Positions 45,279 through 55,798 of a stretch of 64,000 nt of DNA are shown here, piece after piece (position 1 is the stretch's first letter; every line of letters starts with the position of its first letter). The translations under genes were made by a program, and so were the position numbers. This stretch comes from Glycomyces terrestris (GTDB taxonomy: Bacteria > Actinomycetota > Actinomycetes > Mycobacteriales > Micromonosporaceae): positions 620,001 to 684,000 of the forward strand of contig NZ_RSEB01000002.1 of the NCBI RefSeq assembly GCF_003933745.1, written 5' to 3'. The notes under the pieces were generated by a model that ran no database searches, had not been told where the DNA came from, and saw nothing but the letters and a program-made list of their open reading frames with translations.

Positions 45279-46442
45279 ATGAGCGAAGCCATCTGGATCG
45301 AGCTGATCAAGGTGCTCCCCGCGTTCCTGTGGATCGGGTTCGGATTCATCGCGCTCGCCGTCGCCAAGCGCATCTTCACGCAGCAGGCGCCGCGCATGAC
45401 GAAGGTCGAGACCCCTTGGGTCACGGTCGAACTCGCCCAGCAGGCCATCGAGGCCGCCGCCGCGCGCGCCCCCGAGGCGCCCCAGCCGGACCTCCACCCG
45501 TGGGTCCCGCCGATCCCGGTCCAGCAGCAGCCCGCCTTCCCGGTGCAGGCCCCGCCGCCGCCCATCAGCCCCGGCGGCGGCCCGCACGCCGACCCGAATC
45601 CGTACACGCACCCCTCCAGCGCCCTCGGCGGCCCGAACCCCTGGCTCGCGGACGAGACCTGGGACCGCCGCGACGCCGACCCGGCCGACGACGCCGAGCC
45701 CGCGGACGAGCCCGTCCAGACCGAGCCCGCCCGCCTCCGCCCGCCGAACACCCCGCCCGCCGACGAACCGGCCGACAACGCCAACGGCGCCAAGCCGAAC
45801 GACGAGCCCGCGGAGCCGCTCACCGCGCCCCGGCAGCCCGGCAACCAGGCCCCCGGCTACCTCGCCCCGCCGCCCACCACCTACTACGCGCCGCCGCTCC
45901 CGGCGACCCAGAACGGCTACCGCGGCACCGCGCCCCTGCCGCCCTTCCCGCCGCCGTACGCGCACCCCGACGCGCAGCGCGGCCTGCGCGCGGCCACCCG
46001 CCTCGCCATGTCCACCGACCTGCTCAACGGCGGCGCGATCCTGTGGGTCGACGACCGCCACGAGTGGAACGAGCCGCTGGTGCGCCTCTTCCGCACCGCC
46101 GGGCTGACCGTCGAGGCCGTCACCTCCACCACCCACGCGCTGAACGCGCTCAAGCACCGGCACTTCGACCTCGTCGTCACCGACATGCGCCGCGACGCCG
46201 AGCCCGACGGCGCCGACGCCGGCGTCAACCTCCTCGACCGCATGGTCGAGGCCGGCATCCCGACCCCGGCCGTCATCTACTCCGGCAGCGCCGCGGCCGT
46301 CGCGAGCGCCCATCCGCGCGCCGTCACCGTCACCGACAGCCCCGAGCGGCTCGTGGACACCGTGGTCGACATCGTGGGCACCCGCCGCAACCGCCTCGAC
46401 CAGCAGCACGGCACCTGGCTCGACCGCCTCAAGGGCAGCTGA
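45279..46442 (+). CDS. membrane-anchored receiver-like domain protein
   Basis: 387 residues. One N-terminal membrane helix (VLPAFLWIGFGFIALAVAKR) is followed by about 210 residues of Pro/Ala/Asp-rich disordered linker and a C-terminal receiver-like domain (about 255-375). The domain has AILWVDDRHEW (acidic pair), VVTDMRRDAEPDG (candidate phospho-Asp), VIYSGSAAA (Ser/Thr) and VTDSPERLV where a Lys would normally lie. No output domain or kinase is present. Similar degenerate receivers occur in uncharacterised signalling proteins. ATG 45279 (GGAG 6 nt upstream) is preferred to TTG 45267. Confidence 0.75.
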   Translation: MSEAIWIELIKVLPAFLWIGFGFIALAVAKRIFTQQAPRMTKVETPWVTVELAQQAIEAAAARAPEAPQPDLHPWVPPIPVQQQPAFPVQAPPPPISPGGGPHADPNPYTHPSSALGGPNPWLADETWDRRDADPADDAEPADEPVQTEPARLRPPNTPPADEPADNANGAKPNDEPAEPLTAPRQPGNQAPGYLAPPPTTYYAPPLPATQNGYRGTAPLPPFPPPYAHPDAQRGLRAATRLAMSTDLLNGGAILWVDDRHEWNEPLVRLFRTAGLTVEAVTSTTHALNALKHRHFDLVVTDMRRDAEPDGADAGVNLLDRMVEAGIPTPAVIYSGSAAAVASAHPRAVTVTDSPERLVDTVVDIVGTRRNRLDQQHGTWLDRLKGS

Positions 46443-46449
46443 CGCGAAG

Positions 46450-46484
46450 CGGCGGGCGGGGCCGTCGTGTGGCCCCGCCCGCCG
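46450..46484 (+). terminator. terminator after the receiver-domain gene
   Basis: A 14-bp perfect stem (46450-46463 with 46471-46484) with 7-nt loop and GTCTTTCC tail, starting 8 nt after the stop. Confidence 0.85.
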
Positions 46485-46504
46485 GTCTTTCCTTCCGAGC
46501 CTTG

Positions 46505-47383
46505 TCAGCTCCGCTTGTACTGCTCCCACCAGGTGAACGAACCCCGGTAGGCGCTGGGGGTGTTGTCGGCCGCGTGGCTCGCGAGGCCGTTCTTGCCGTA
46601 GAAGTAGTCGTGGACCTGCGCGCGGGCGACGGCGACCATGTCGGTGTCGCCGATCGCGTTGGCGTGGATGTGGTAGCTGAAGCCCTGCTCGGGCGTGCGC
46701 AGCCAGGCCGCGAAGCCGACGTCGCGAAGCGCCTTGACGGTCTGCCAGCGCTGCGTGGCGGTCATGCCGCTGACGCTGACGTCGACCACGCCGCCGCCGT
46801 CGTGCGTGCCCGCAGAGCTGGGGTTGCCGGTCGTGTACGAGCCCTGCGTCAGGGCCAGGCTCCAGGAGAGCTTCCCGTCGGCGGCGGCCAGCATGTTCCT
46901 GGTGCGGGTGTTGACCCGCTTGCCGCCGTAGGAGTCCGCGTTCGAGCCGATGTTGACCTGGCGGGTCACGGTGTACAGGCCCGTCTCGCCGCCGAGGCGC
47001 GTGAGCGACGTCGGGCCGGGGATGCCGTTGGCGTCCAGGCCGGTGTACCCGAGGGACCGCTGCCAGGCCGCGTACGCCGAGATCGTGGAGGTCCCGTAGT
47101 GTCCGTCCACTGCGGACGCCGAGAGGTGGTTCTTCACGTCGAGCGCCTGCTCGACGGCCTTCACCGACGCCGCCGCGTTGAGCGTGGTGCCGGTGCCGGT
47201 CTTCTCGGGGTCGACCATCGCGGCCACGAGCACGAGCTCCATGTCGACCGCCACCGCGGCGCTCGCCGCCTGGGCGGCGAACAAGGACGGGACGGCGGCC
47301 GCGGTCGCGGCGCCGCCGACCATCAGGGCGCGGGAGAGCACCCAGCGCCGGGAGCGGGGGAGGCGCGGTTCTTGGTGGGTCAT
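46505..47383 (-). CDS. secreted peptidase-M15-like / peptidoglycan-binding-like protein
   Basis: 292 residues. A twin-arginine-like signal (RSRRWVLSRALMVGGAATAA) is followed by a PG_binding_1-like repeat (SASAVDGHYGTSTISAYAAWQRSLGYTG). A C-terminal domain with AGTHDGGGVVDVSV and FSYHIHANA follows. The His/Asp and His-x-His residues match the zinc ligands of D-Ala-D-Ala peptidase-fold proteins, suggesting a cell-wall peptidase or a wall-binding relative. Similar secreted proteins are common in streptomycetes. AAGGGA lies upstream of ATG 47383. Confidence 0.78.
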   Translation of the reverse strand: MTHQEPRLPRSRRWVLSRALMVGGAATAAAVPSLFAAQAASAAVAVDMELVLVAAMVDPEKTGTGTTLNAAASVKAVEQALDVKNHLSASAVDGHYGTSTISAYAAWQRSLGYTGLDANGIPGPTSLTRLGGETGLYTVTRQVNIGSNADSYGGKRVNTRTRNMLAAADGKLSWSLALTQGSYTTGNPSSAGTHDGGGVVDVSVSGMTATQRWQTVKALRDVGFAAWLRTPEQGFSYHIHANAIGDTDMVAVARAQVHDYFYGKNGLASHAADNTPSAYRGSFTWWEQYKRS

Positions 47384-47477
47384 GCGATTGCGTCCCTTCG
47401 GAAGTGCGGCGGTGACGGGGGCCGCCGCGGAGCGGGGATCGTGGGGGTCGAGGCGGGATCGTGATTCAGACCATAGC

Positions 47478-47521
47478 GGAGTTTTTCTTCGTTGAGAAGC
47501 TCTCAGATGAAATAAAACTCC
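47478..47521. promoter_or_regulatory. nested inverted repeats in an AT-rich island
   Basis: GGAGTTTT (47478-47485) and AAAACTCC (47514-47521) are perfect inverted arms. Between them lies TGAGA-AGC-TCTCA (47493-47505). The stretch is AT-rich against GC-rich flanks and sits about 95-140 bp upstream of the leftward M15-like gene. It may be an operator or promoter for that gene. Confidence 0.45.
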
Positions 47522-47636
47522 AAGTAATCGCCTCCGGACGCCCGCTCCGGGTCGGAGGTCCCGCCTCCGCGCGCGCCCAGGTCGCGAGACCGGCACGGAG
47601 CACAGGTGAAGGGCACCGTCCCCGCCCCCCGCGCGC

Positions 47637-48218
47637 TCAGGTCGCGAGCGCGACCACGTCCTCGACGAACCGCTCTGGAGCGCTCAAGTGCGGGAACCGG
47701 TCGCCGGTCCCGTACACCGCGCACACCGCCCCGGGGACCCGCTCCCCGAGCCACGCCGCGTAGCCCGGACGCGGCGCCGAGCCGAACACCGCCAGGTACC
47801 GGCACTTGATCCGCCGCGGCCCGTCCGCGATCTCGGCCAGCGCCGCGTCCACGTCCGCGTCGCCGCCCGGGCCGTCCAGGGCCCGCTCGACCGCCACCAC
47901 GCCGTGCGCCAGGTACCGGGCCGCGAACAGCGACGCCACCACCGCCGCGCGCCCGTGCCCGACGACCACCGGGGCCCGCGTCCCCATCGTGGCCGTGAAC
48001 TGCGCGAGCGTCTCCGCGCTGTCCCCGACTGACCCGCCCTCCGGCAGGTCGAGCACCGCCACCGCCAGGTCCGCCGCGAGCCGCGCGGCCACCGGCCACC
48101 ACGCCGAGCGGTCGTCCCCGCTCTCGGTCAGCAGCAGCACGGGCCGGCCTTCCGCGCCCCAGCGCTCGCCGGTCCACTCGGGTTCGCGCAGCAGGTCTTC
48201 GGAGTACAGCGTCGGCAA
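47637..48218 (-). CDS. alpha/beta-hydrolase-fold-like protein lacking the usual Ser nucleophile
   Basis: 193 residues, starting at a TTG (GGAG 7 nt upstream). The order PVLLLTESGDDRSAWWPVAARL, AVAVLDLPEGG, APVVVGHGRAAVVASLFAARY and RYLAVFGS resembles a shortened alpha/beta-hydrolase. The nucleophile elbow reads GHGRA instead of GHSxG, so it is probably not a classical serine hydrolase. The C-terminus has GTGDRFPHLSAPERF, like the catalytic His region. Function unknown. Confidence 0.6.
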   Translation of the reverse strand: MPTLYSEDLLREPEWTGERWGAEGRPVLLLTESGDDRSAWWPVAARLAADLAVAVLDLPEGGSVGDSAETLAQFTATMGTRAPVVVGHGRAAVVASLFAARYLAHGVVAVERALDGPGGDADVDAALAEIADGPRRIKCRYLAVFGSAPRPGYAAWLGERVPGAVCAVYGTGDRFPHLSAPERFVEDVVALAT

Positions 48219-48391
48219 GGGGAGGCTCCAGTCGGGAAGGGTCGGCTGAGTCGGCGGTCAGCGTAGTGCATCCCCCTGCGGGCGATTCAGACAAGAATGT
48301 GAAACGTGAGGCGCTCGGGCGCGGTCACTCGGGCCGCATTGTTCGCCCACGGCGTAACCCCAGCTCAAGGGCCTTCCCGCGGGTTAATCGA

Positions 48392-48427
48392 TTGCCCGCT
48401 GGCGGACCCGCCCTTTACGCTCGGCAA
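48392..48427 (+). promoter_or_regulatory. leaderless promoter of the ABC heterodimer operon
   Basis: TTGCCC (48392-48397), 18-nt spacer, TACGCT (48416-48421), 6 nt, then GTG 48428. No Shine-Dalgarno is present. Confidence 0.6.
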
Positions 48428-50164
48428 GTGAGGTTCCTCCGCGCTCCCGAATTCCCGCTCGCCGATCCGCTGCGCCCGGACGGCTCCCGCGGCCGCCCCC
48501 AGGAACCGCCGCAGACCCCGTGGCGCCTCCTCGCCTGGCTCGCCTCCCGCAACCGCGGGCTCGCCGTCGCCGCACTCGTCACCTCCGCCCTCGCGCTCGG
48601 CTCGCTGCCGGTCCTGCCCTACTTCCTCACCGGCGCGGTCGACCACGGTCTGCGCGGACGCGACTGGGGCGCGCTCGCGTTCTGGTCCGGCGGCCTGGTC
48701 CTCGCCGGCTTCGCCACCGCCGCGATGATCGTCGTCTCGCACCGCCTCACCGTCTACTGGCGCATGGACGCCTCCTACCGCACCCTCCAGCTCGCCACCC
48801 GCAAGGTCAACCGCCTCGGCGACGAGCTGCGCCGCCGCCTCACCACCGGCGAGGTCGTCTCGGTCGGCGCCACCGACATCAACCGGATCTCCTGGGCCGT
48901 CGACTCCCTCTCGCCCACCGCCGGGTGCCTCATCGGCCTCGTCAGCGTCGGCGTCCTGCTGTTCAACACCTCGGTCGCCCTGGGCCTCACCATCTTCATC
49001 GGCGTCTTCGCCGTCGGCCTCGTCACCGGCCCGGTCCTCAACAAGCTCCAGGACCGCCAGGAGGACTACCGCGAGCGCGTCGGCGACATCACCGGCCGCG
49101 CCTCCGACATCGTCTCCGGCCTGCGCGTCCTGCGCGGCATCGGTGGCGAGGCCCGCTTCACCGCCTCCTACCGCAAGGACTCCGAGGCCCTGCGCGAAGC
49201 CGGCTACAAGGTCGCCGCCCCGCAGGCATGGCTCAACGCCCTCGGCGAAGGCACCCCCGCGGTCCTCCTCGGCGTCGTCATCTGGATCGCCGCCCGCCAG
49301 GTCGCCGCCGGCGACCTCACCCCCGGCCAGATGGTCGCCGCGTTCGGCTACACGAGCGCCCTGCTCCTGCCCGTCCACTGGCTCATCGGCTGCACCTACC
49401 GGATCATCGAAGGCCGCGTCGCCGCCGGCAAGGTCTGCGAACTCCTGAACACGCCCGAACGCGAGGCGCCCGCCGAGATCCTGCCCGGCCCGGCCGCCGG
49501 AGCCCCGCTCCACGACCCCGATTCCGGCCTCACCGTCGCAGGCGGCGAGCTCCTCGCCGTCGCCTCCGCCGACTCCGAGCAGGTCGCCCGCGCCTTCGAC
49601 CGCCTCGGCGGCTACGCCGAGTCCGACGCCCGCTTCGGCGACGTCCCCGTCGCCGGACTCGACCGCGACGAGCTGCGCCGCCGCGTCCTCGTCGCCGACC
49701 ACGACGCCTACCTCTTCGCCGGCACCCTCGCCTCCGCGATCGCCGCCCGCGACGGCGGGACCCGCGTCGAGGCCGCCATCGAGGCCGCCTCCGCCGGCGA
49801 CGTCGTCGAGTCCCTCCCCGGAGGCCTCGACGCCGAACTCGACAACCAGGCCCGCACCCTCTCCGGCGGCCAGCGGCAGCGCCTGCGCCTCGCGCGCGCC
49901 ATCGCCGCGGCCCCCGAGGCGCTCCTGCTCCACGAGCCGACCTCCGCGGTCGACTCCCACACCGAGGCCCGCATCGTCGACCGGCTCGCCGAGACCCGCG
50001 CCGGCCTCGCCACCGCCGTCGCCACCACCTCGCCGCTGTGGCTCGGCCGCGCCGACCGCGTCGCGTTCGTCCAAGGCGGCAAGGTCATCGCCACCGGCAG
50101 CCATCACGAGCTGGCCGCCGAGCACCCCGACTACCGCGCCCTCGTCTCCCGGGAGGAAGCATGA
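48428..50164 (+). CDS. ABC exporter half-transporter with degenerate ATPase (subunit 1)
   Basis: 578 residues: six-helix exporter domain (about 30-340) then a nucleotide-binding domain. The signature LSGGQRQRLRLARAIAAAP (478-496) is intact. But Walker A is absent (region around 376-384 reads LAVASADSE), Walker B Asp is replaced by His (LLLHEP, His502), and the H-loop His is missing (TTSPLWL). It therefore cannot bind and hydrolyse ATP by itself and can only complete the site of its partner. The leaderless start is GTG 48428; the next subunit overlaps by 4 nt. Confidence 0.9.
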   Translation: MRFLRAPEFPLADPLRPDGSRGRPQEPPQTPWRLLAWLASRNRGLAVAALVTSALALGSLPVLPYFLTGAVDHGLRGRDWGALAFWSGGLVLAGFATAAMIVVSHRLTVYWRMDASYRTLQLATRKVNRLGDELRRRLTTGEVVSVGATDINRISWAVDSLSPTAGCLIGLVSVGVLLFNTSVALGLTIFIGVFAVGLVTGPVLNKLQDRQEDYRERVGDITGRASDIVSGLRVLRGIGGEARFTASYRKDSEALREAGYKVAAPQAWLNALGEGTPAVLLGVVIWIAARQVAAGDLTPGQMVAAFGYTSALLLPVHWLIGCTYRIIEGRVAAGKVCELLNTPEREAPAEILPGPAAGAPLHDPDSGLTVAGGELLAVASADSEQVARAFDRLGGYAESDARFGDVPVAGLDRDELRRRVLVADHDAYLFAGTLASAIAARDGGTRVEAAIEAASAGDVVESLPGGLDAELDNQARTLSGGQRQRLRLARAIAAAPEALLLHEPTSAVDSHTEARIVDRLAETRAGLATAVATTSPLWLGRADRVAFVQGGKVIATGSHHELAAEHPDYRALVSREEA

Positions 50165-51981
50165 GCACCACGGCAACCGAGCGCCCCACCGGGCAGCTGC
50201 CCGTCGCCGACACCCCCGCGGTCCGCCGCGCGTTCCTGCGCCTGCTGCTGTCCGAGAAGCGCCGCGCCGCCGCCGCCGTCGGCCTCCACCTCGTCGCCGC
50301 CGTGGCCGCCGCCGTCGCGCCCCTCCTCCTCGGAGAGATGCTCGACCAGCTCACCGCCGGCTCCGGCGCCGGCGCGATCGACCGCCTCGCCCTCGGCCTG
50401 GTCGCCTCCATCACCGCCGTCGTGGCCTTCACCTGGCTCGGCACCTTCGTCTCGCACCGCCTCGGCGAGCTCCTCTCGGCCCGCATGAGGGTCGAGTTCG
50501 TCGACCGCGCCCTGCGCCTGCCGATGCCCGTCGTCGAGCAGGCCGGCTCCGGCGACCTCATGACCCGCTCCTCCGCCGACGTCCCCGAGGCCGGCGTCCT
50601 CTTCCGCGACGGCCTCCCGCAGATCATCGTCTCGGTCCTCAAGGTCATCGTGTTCCTCGCCGCGATGCTCTGGGCCAGCCCGGTCCTCGGCCTCTGCATG
50701 CTCGTCGTCGCCCCCGGGCTCGTCATCGGCACCCGCTGGTACCTCAAGCGCGCCCGCACCGGCTACCTCGACGAGCGCCAGGCCGAGTCCGCCATCGGCG
50801 ACACCATCGGCGCCTCCGCCGACGGCGCCCGCACCACCGAGGCCTACCGGCTGCGCTCGGTGCGCGACGGCGCCGGCGACGCCACCGTCGCCCGCCACTG
50901 GCGCGCCGCCCGCTACACCCTCTACCTGCGCAGCGTCTTCTTCCCGTTCCTCGACGGCTCCTACGCCCTGCCCACCGCCGCGGTCCTCCTCGTCGGCGGC
51001 GCCCTCTACTTCGACGGCAGCGCCTCCCTCGGCACCGTCGCCTCCTGCGCGGTCCTCACCCGCCAGATCATGTTCCCGATCGACCACATCCTCATGTGGG
51101 TCGAGAAGGTCCAGCGCGGCTTCGCGGCCATGTCCCGCATCGAAGGCGTCGCCGAAGCCGAGGACACCGAGGCGAACGCCACCACCGAGCGGCCCGTCGA
51201 CGGCACCGTCGACCTCGTCGACGTCCGCTACGCCTACCCGTCCGGCACCCGCGACGTCCTCCACGGCGTCACCCTCCGCGTCCCCGCCGGCCAGCGCCTC
51301 GCCGTCGTCGGCCCCTCCGGCGCCGGCAAGTCCACGCTCGCGCGCCTCATCTCCGGCTCCGACACGCCCCGCGAAGGCCGCGCGGCCATCGGCGGCGTCG
51401 ACGTCGCCGCGCTCCCGCTCGACGAGCGCCGCCGCCGCGTCACTCTCGTCACCCAGGAGCACCACGTCTTCACGGCCTCCTTGCGCGACAACCTGATCCT
51501 CGCCAAGGCCGACGCCTCCGACGCCGAGCTCCAGGACGCGCTCGCGGCCGTCGGCGCCGACTGGGCCTTCGACCTCCCCGAGGGCCTCGACACCGCCCTG
51601 GGCGGCAAGGCCCGCGAGCTCGACGCCGCCTCCGCGCAGCAGATCGCGCTGGCCCGCATCATCCTCGCCGACCCCGACGTCGTGATCCTCGACGAGGCCA
51701 CCGCCATGCTCGACCCGCGCGCCGCCCGCGACACCGAGCGCGCCCTCGCCGCCGTCCTGGAGGGGCGCACCGTGATCGCGATCGCGCACCGGCTCCACAC
51801 CGCCCACGACGCCGACCGCATCGCCGTCGTCGAGGACGGCCGCGTCGCCGAACTCGGCAGCCACGACGAGCTCATCGCCCTCGACGGCCACTACGCGGGG
51901 CTGTGGCGGGCCTGGCACGGCGAGCCCGACGGACTGAAGGCCGCCGACGAGGATCTCGCCGCGGTTGGAGAGCGGTTGTGA
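50161..51981 (+). CDS. ABC exporter half-transporter with degenerate signature motif (subunit 2)
   Basis: 606 residues: exporter membrane domain then an ATPase with intact Walker A (VVGPSGAGKST, Lys390), Q-loop VTQEHHVF, Walker B VVILDEATAMLD (Asp511-Glu512) and H-loop IAIAHRLHT. The signature motif is lost: LDAASAQQIALAR (487-499) replaces LSGGQ. With subunit 1 it should form a heterodimer having one complete ATP site (its Walker motifs plus the partner's LSGGQ) and one dead site. Substrate unknown; lipid, peptide or drug export is possible. Confidence 0.92.
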   Translation: MSTTATERPTGQLPVADTPAVRRAFLRLLLSEKRRAAAAVGLHLVAAVAAAVAPLLLGEMLDQLTAGSGAGAIDRLALGLVASITAVVAFTWLGTFVSHRLGELLSARMRVEFVDRALRLPMPVVEQAGSGDLMTRSSADVPEAGVLFRDGLPQIIVSVLKVIVFLAAMLWASPVLGLCMLVVAPGLVIGTRWYLKRARTGYLDERQAESAIGDTIGASADGARTTEAYRLRSVRDGAGDATVARHWRAARYTLYLRSVFFPFLDGSYALPTAAVLLVGGALYFDGSASLGTVASCAVLTRQIMFPIDHILMWVEKVQRGFAAMSRIEGVAEAEDTEANATTERPVDGTVDLVDVRYAYPSGTRDVLHGVTLRVPAGQRLAVVGPSGAGKSTLARLISGSDTPREGRAAIGGVDVAALPLDERRRRVTLVTQEHHVFTASLRDNLILAKADASDAELQDALAAVGADWAFDLPEGLDTALGGKARELDAASAQQIALARIILADPDVVILDEATAMLDPRAARDTERALAAVLEGRTVIAIAHRLHTAHDADRIAVVEDGRVAELGSHDELIALDGHYAGLWRAWHGEPDGLKAADEDLAAVGERL

Positions 51982-52333
51982 GGCAAAGGAAATGGGCCCC
52001 GGACGAAAGCCCGGGGCCCGCACTGGCTCGAGAACACCACCACAAGTCGGAACACCCACCGACTCGTTCTTAGCAAGGAAACAGAAAGGAAACCAGGAAA
52101 CCCGTTCCGAACCAGTACCGAGAGAGTATCACGTCACATTCGCCATGGCTAGGGGGACGTATCCGCCCTGGTCCATCCGTGTTGCTCGATGTCTCCGCCA
52201 CCCGTCCCGGCCCCCGCGCGGCCCCGGCCGTGACCGGAGCGCGCACGCGCCGTGCCCGCCTCGGGCCGCCGCGGTGCGGGAACTAGACTCGACTGGTCTT
52301 CCCGCAGCTAGTAACCGTTAGGAAACACCTGTC
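51982..52333. other. ABC operon / gatC intergenic region
   Basis: Beyond the terminator at its start, the left half is AG-rich and lower in GC (52050-52150). TAGACT at 52284-52289 is a likely -10 box for gatCAB, giving a leader of about 38 nt. No gene or riboswitch was recognised. Confidence 0.5.
51994..52019 (+). terminator. terminator after the ABC heterodimer operon
   Basis: A 9-bp stem (51994-52002 with 52011-52019) and 8-nt GAAA-containing loop, 12 nt after the stop. Confidence 0.6.
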
Positions 52334-52633
52334 GTGAGTACGATTTCACGCGAGGAGGTCGCGCACCTGGCGCGCCTCGCCCGCCTCGAGGTCACCGATG
52401 ACGAGCTCGACGCCTTCGCCGGCCAGCTCGACGTCATCCTCCAGTCGATGAAGACGCTCGCCGAAGTGGACACGGACGGCGTCCAGCCGACCTCGCACGC
52501 GGTGCCGCTGGTGAACGTGTTCCGGGAAGACCAGCCCCAGCCGTCCCTGCCCCGCGACGCCGTCCTCGCCGGCGGCCCCGACACCGCCGAGGACCGCTTC
52601 CGCGTCCCGCGCATCCTGGACGAGGAGGCCTAG
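52334..52633 (+). CDS. gatC: Asp/Glu-tRNA amidotransferase subunit C
   Basis: 99 residues: ISREEVAHLARLARLEVTDDEL and LAEVDTDGVQPTSHAVPL are the GatC hallmarks. It stabilises the GatA-GatB complex that amidates mischarged Glu-tRNA(Gln) and/or Asp-tRNA(Asn). GTG 52334; gatA begins 3 nt after its stop. Confidence 0.96.
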   Translation: MSTISREEVAHLARLARLEVTDDELDAFAGQLDVILQSMKTLAEVDTDGVQPTSHAVPLVNVFREDQPQPSLPRDAVLAGGPDTAEDRFRVPRILDEEA

Positions 52634-52636
52634 CCC

Positions 52637-54136
<1,500 letters not shown>

Positions 54137-54142
54137 GCGAAC

Positions 54143-55630
54143 ATGACGAAGTTGAACACCTTCGAGCAGGCCGTCGCGACCTACGAGCCCGTCCTCGGCC
54201 TCGAGACGCACATCGAGCTCGACACCGCCACCAAGATGTTCTGCGGCTGCTCCACGGCCTTCGGCGCCGAGCCCAACACCCAGGTCTGCCCCGTCTGCCT
54301 GGCCCTCCCCGGCGCCCTCCCGGTCGCCAACCGGGCCGCCGTCGAGGCCACCATCAAGATCGGCCTGGCCCTCAACTGCACCATCGCGTCCTGGACCCGC
54401 TTCGCCCGGAAGAACTACTTCTACCCGGACATGCCGAAGAACTTCCAGACCAGCCAGTACGAGGAGCCGCTCTGCGAGAACGGCTACGTCGAGGTCGTCG
54501 TGGAGGGCGAGGTCCACCGCGTCGAGATCGAGCGCGTCCACCTCGAGGAGGACACCGGCAAGACCCTCCACGTCGGCGGCACCACCGGCCGCATCCACGG
54601 CGCCACCGAGTCCCTCGTGGACTACAACCGCGCCGGCATCCCGCTCGTCGAGATCGTCACCAAGCCCGTGCCCGGCACCGGCGCCCTCGCCCCCGAGGTC
54701 GCCCGCGCCTACACCGCCGAACTGCGCGACATCGTGCGCTCCCTCGGCGTCTCCGACGTCCGCATGGAGCAGGGCTCCCTGCGCTGCGACGTCAACCTCT
54801 CGCTGAACCGGCCCGGCGAGGAGTGGGGCACCCGCACCGAGACCAAGAACGTCAACTCGCTGCGCTCGGTCGAACGCGCGGTCCGCTACGAGGTGCGCCG
54901 CCAGTCCGCGCTCCTCGACGCCGGCGAGCGGATCTTCCAGGAGACCCGCCACTTCCACGAGGCCACCGGCGAGACCAGCCCCGGCCGCTCCAAGGAGGAG
55001 GCCACCGACTACCGGTACTTCCCCGAGCCCGACCTCGCCGTCATGGAGCCCTCCCGCGAATGGGTCGAGGAGCTGCGCGCCTCGCTCCCCGAGCTCCCGC
55101 GCAAGCGCCGCGAGCGCCTCCAGGCCGCCTGGTCCCTGGGCGACAAGGAGATGCAGTCGGTCGTCAACGCCGACGCCGTCGACCTCATCGAGGCCACCGT
55201 CGCCGCCGGCTCCAGCCCGGCCGGCGCCGTCAAGTGGTGGCTCGGCGAGCTCTCCCGCCGCGCCAACGAGTCCGGCGAGGAGCTCACCGCGCTCGCCATC
55301 ACGCCCGCGCAGGTCGCCGAGCTCCAGGGCATGGTCGACGACGGCCGCCTGAACGACAAGCTGGCCCGCCAGGTCATCGACGGCGTCCTCGCCGGCGAGG
55401 GCTCCCCGGCCGAGGTCGCCGCCGCGCGCGGCCTCGAGGTCGTCTCCGACACCGGCGCGCTCGAAGCCGCCGTCGAGGAGGCCATCGCCGCGAACCCGGC
55501 CGTCGCCGACAAGATCCGCGGCGGCACGCACGCGGCCGCCGGCGTCCTCATCGGCGCGGTCATGAAGGCCACCAAGGGCCAGGCCGACGCGGCCACGGTC
55601 CGCCAGATCATCCTGGACAAGCTGAGCTAG
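54143..55630 (+). CDS. gatB: Asp/Glu-tRNA amidotransferase subunit B
   Basis: 495 residues. [35 protein letters not shown] (zinc Cys set), [16 protein letters not shown] and [14 protein letters not shown] are conserved GatB segments. The C-terminal YqeY-like tail ends [20 protein letters not shown]. It binds the mischarged tRNA, phosphorylates the acyl group and accepts ammonia from GatA. Last gene of the operon. Confidence 0.97.
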   Translation: MTKLNTFEQAVATYEPVLGLETHIELDTATKMFCGCSTAFGAEPNTQVCPVCLALPGALPVANRAAVEATIKIGLALNCTIASWTRFARKNYFYPDMPKNFQTSQYEEPLCENGYVEVVVEGEVHRVEIERVHLEEDTGKTLHVGGTTGRIHGATESLVDYNRAGIPLVEIVTKPVPGTGALAPEVARAYTAELRDIVRSLGVSDVRMEQGSLRCDVNLSLNRPGEEWGTRTETKNVNSLRSVERAVRYEVRRQSALLDAGERIFQETRHFHEATGETSPGRSKEEATDYRYFPEPDLAVMEPSREWVEELRASLPELPRKRRERLQAAWSLGDKEMQSVVNADAVDLIEATVAAGSSPAGAVKWWLGELSRRANESGEELTALAITPAQVAELQGMVDDGRLNDKLARQVIDGVLAGEGSPAEVAAARGLEVVSDTGALEAAVEEAIAANPAVADKIRGGTHAAAGVLIGAVMKATKGQADAATVRQIILDKLS

Positions 55631-55643
55631 CGCGACAGTAGGG

Positions 55644-55668
55644 AAGGCCGGGCGACACGCCCGGCCTT
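55644..55668 (+). terminator. intrinsic terminator after gatB
   Basis: An 11-bp perfect stem (55644-55654 with 55658-55668), ACA loop and a T run (to 55670), 13 nt after the stop. Confidence 0.9.
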
Positions 55669-55798
55669 TTCGCATTCACCGTCCGTTCAGTCCCAGTGTG
55701 AGCCGCGAGTCTTTGGGAACCCCAGAGAGCGATGTTGTTCACAACGGAGGAGTACCCTGAAGCGGCCAGGTGCACTGCGACCCGAGGAGGTGAGGGCC

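Noticed and set aside
49549-49600. Sequencing error as the cause of the missing Walker A in ABC subunit 1
   Set aside because: The frame is open and well composed through the region, and three separate motifs (Walker A, Walker B Asp, H-loop) are lost while the signature is kept, which a single error cannot produce.
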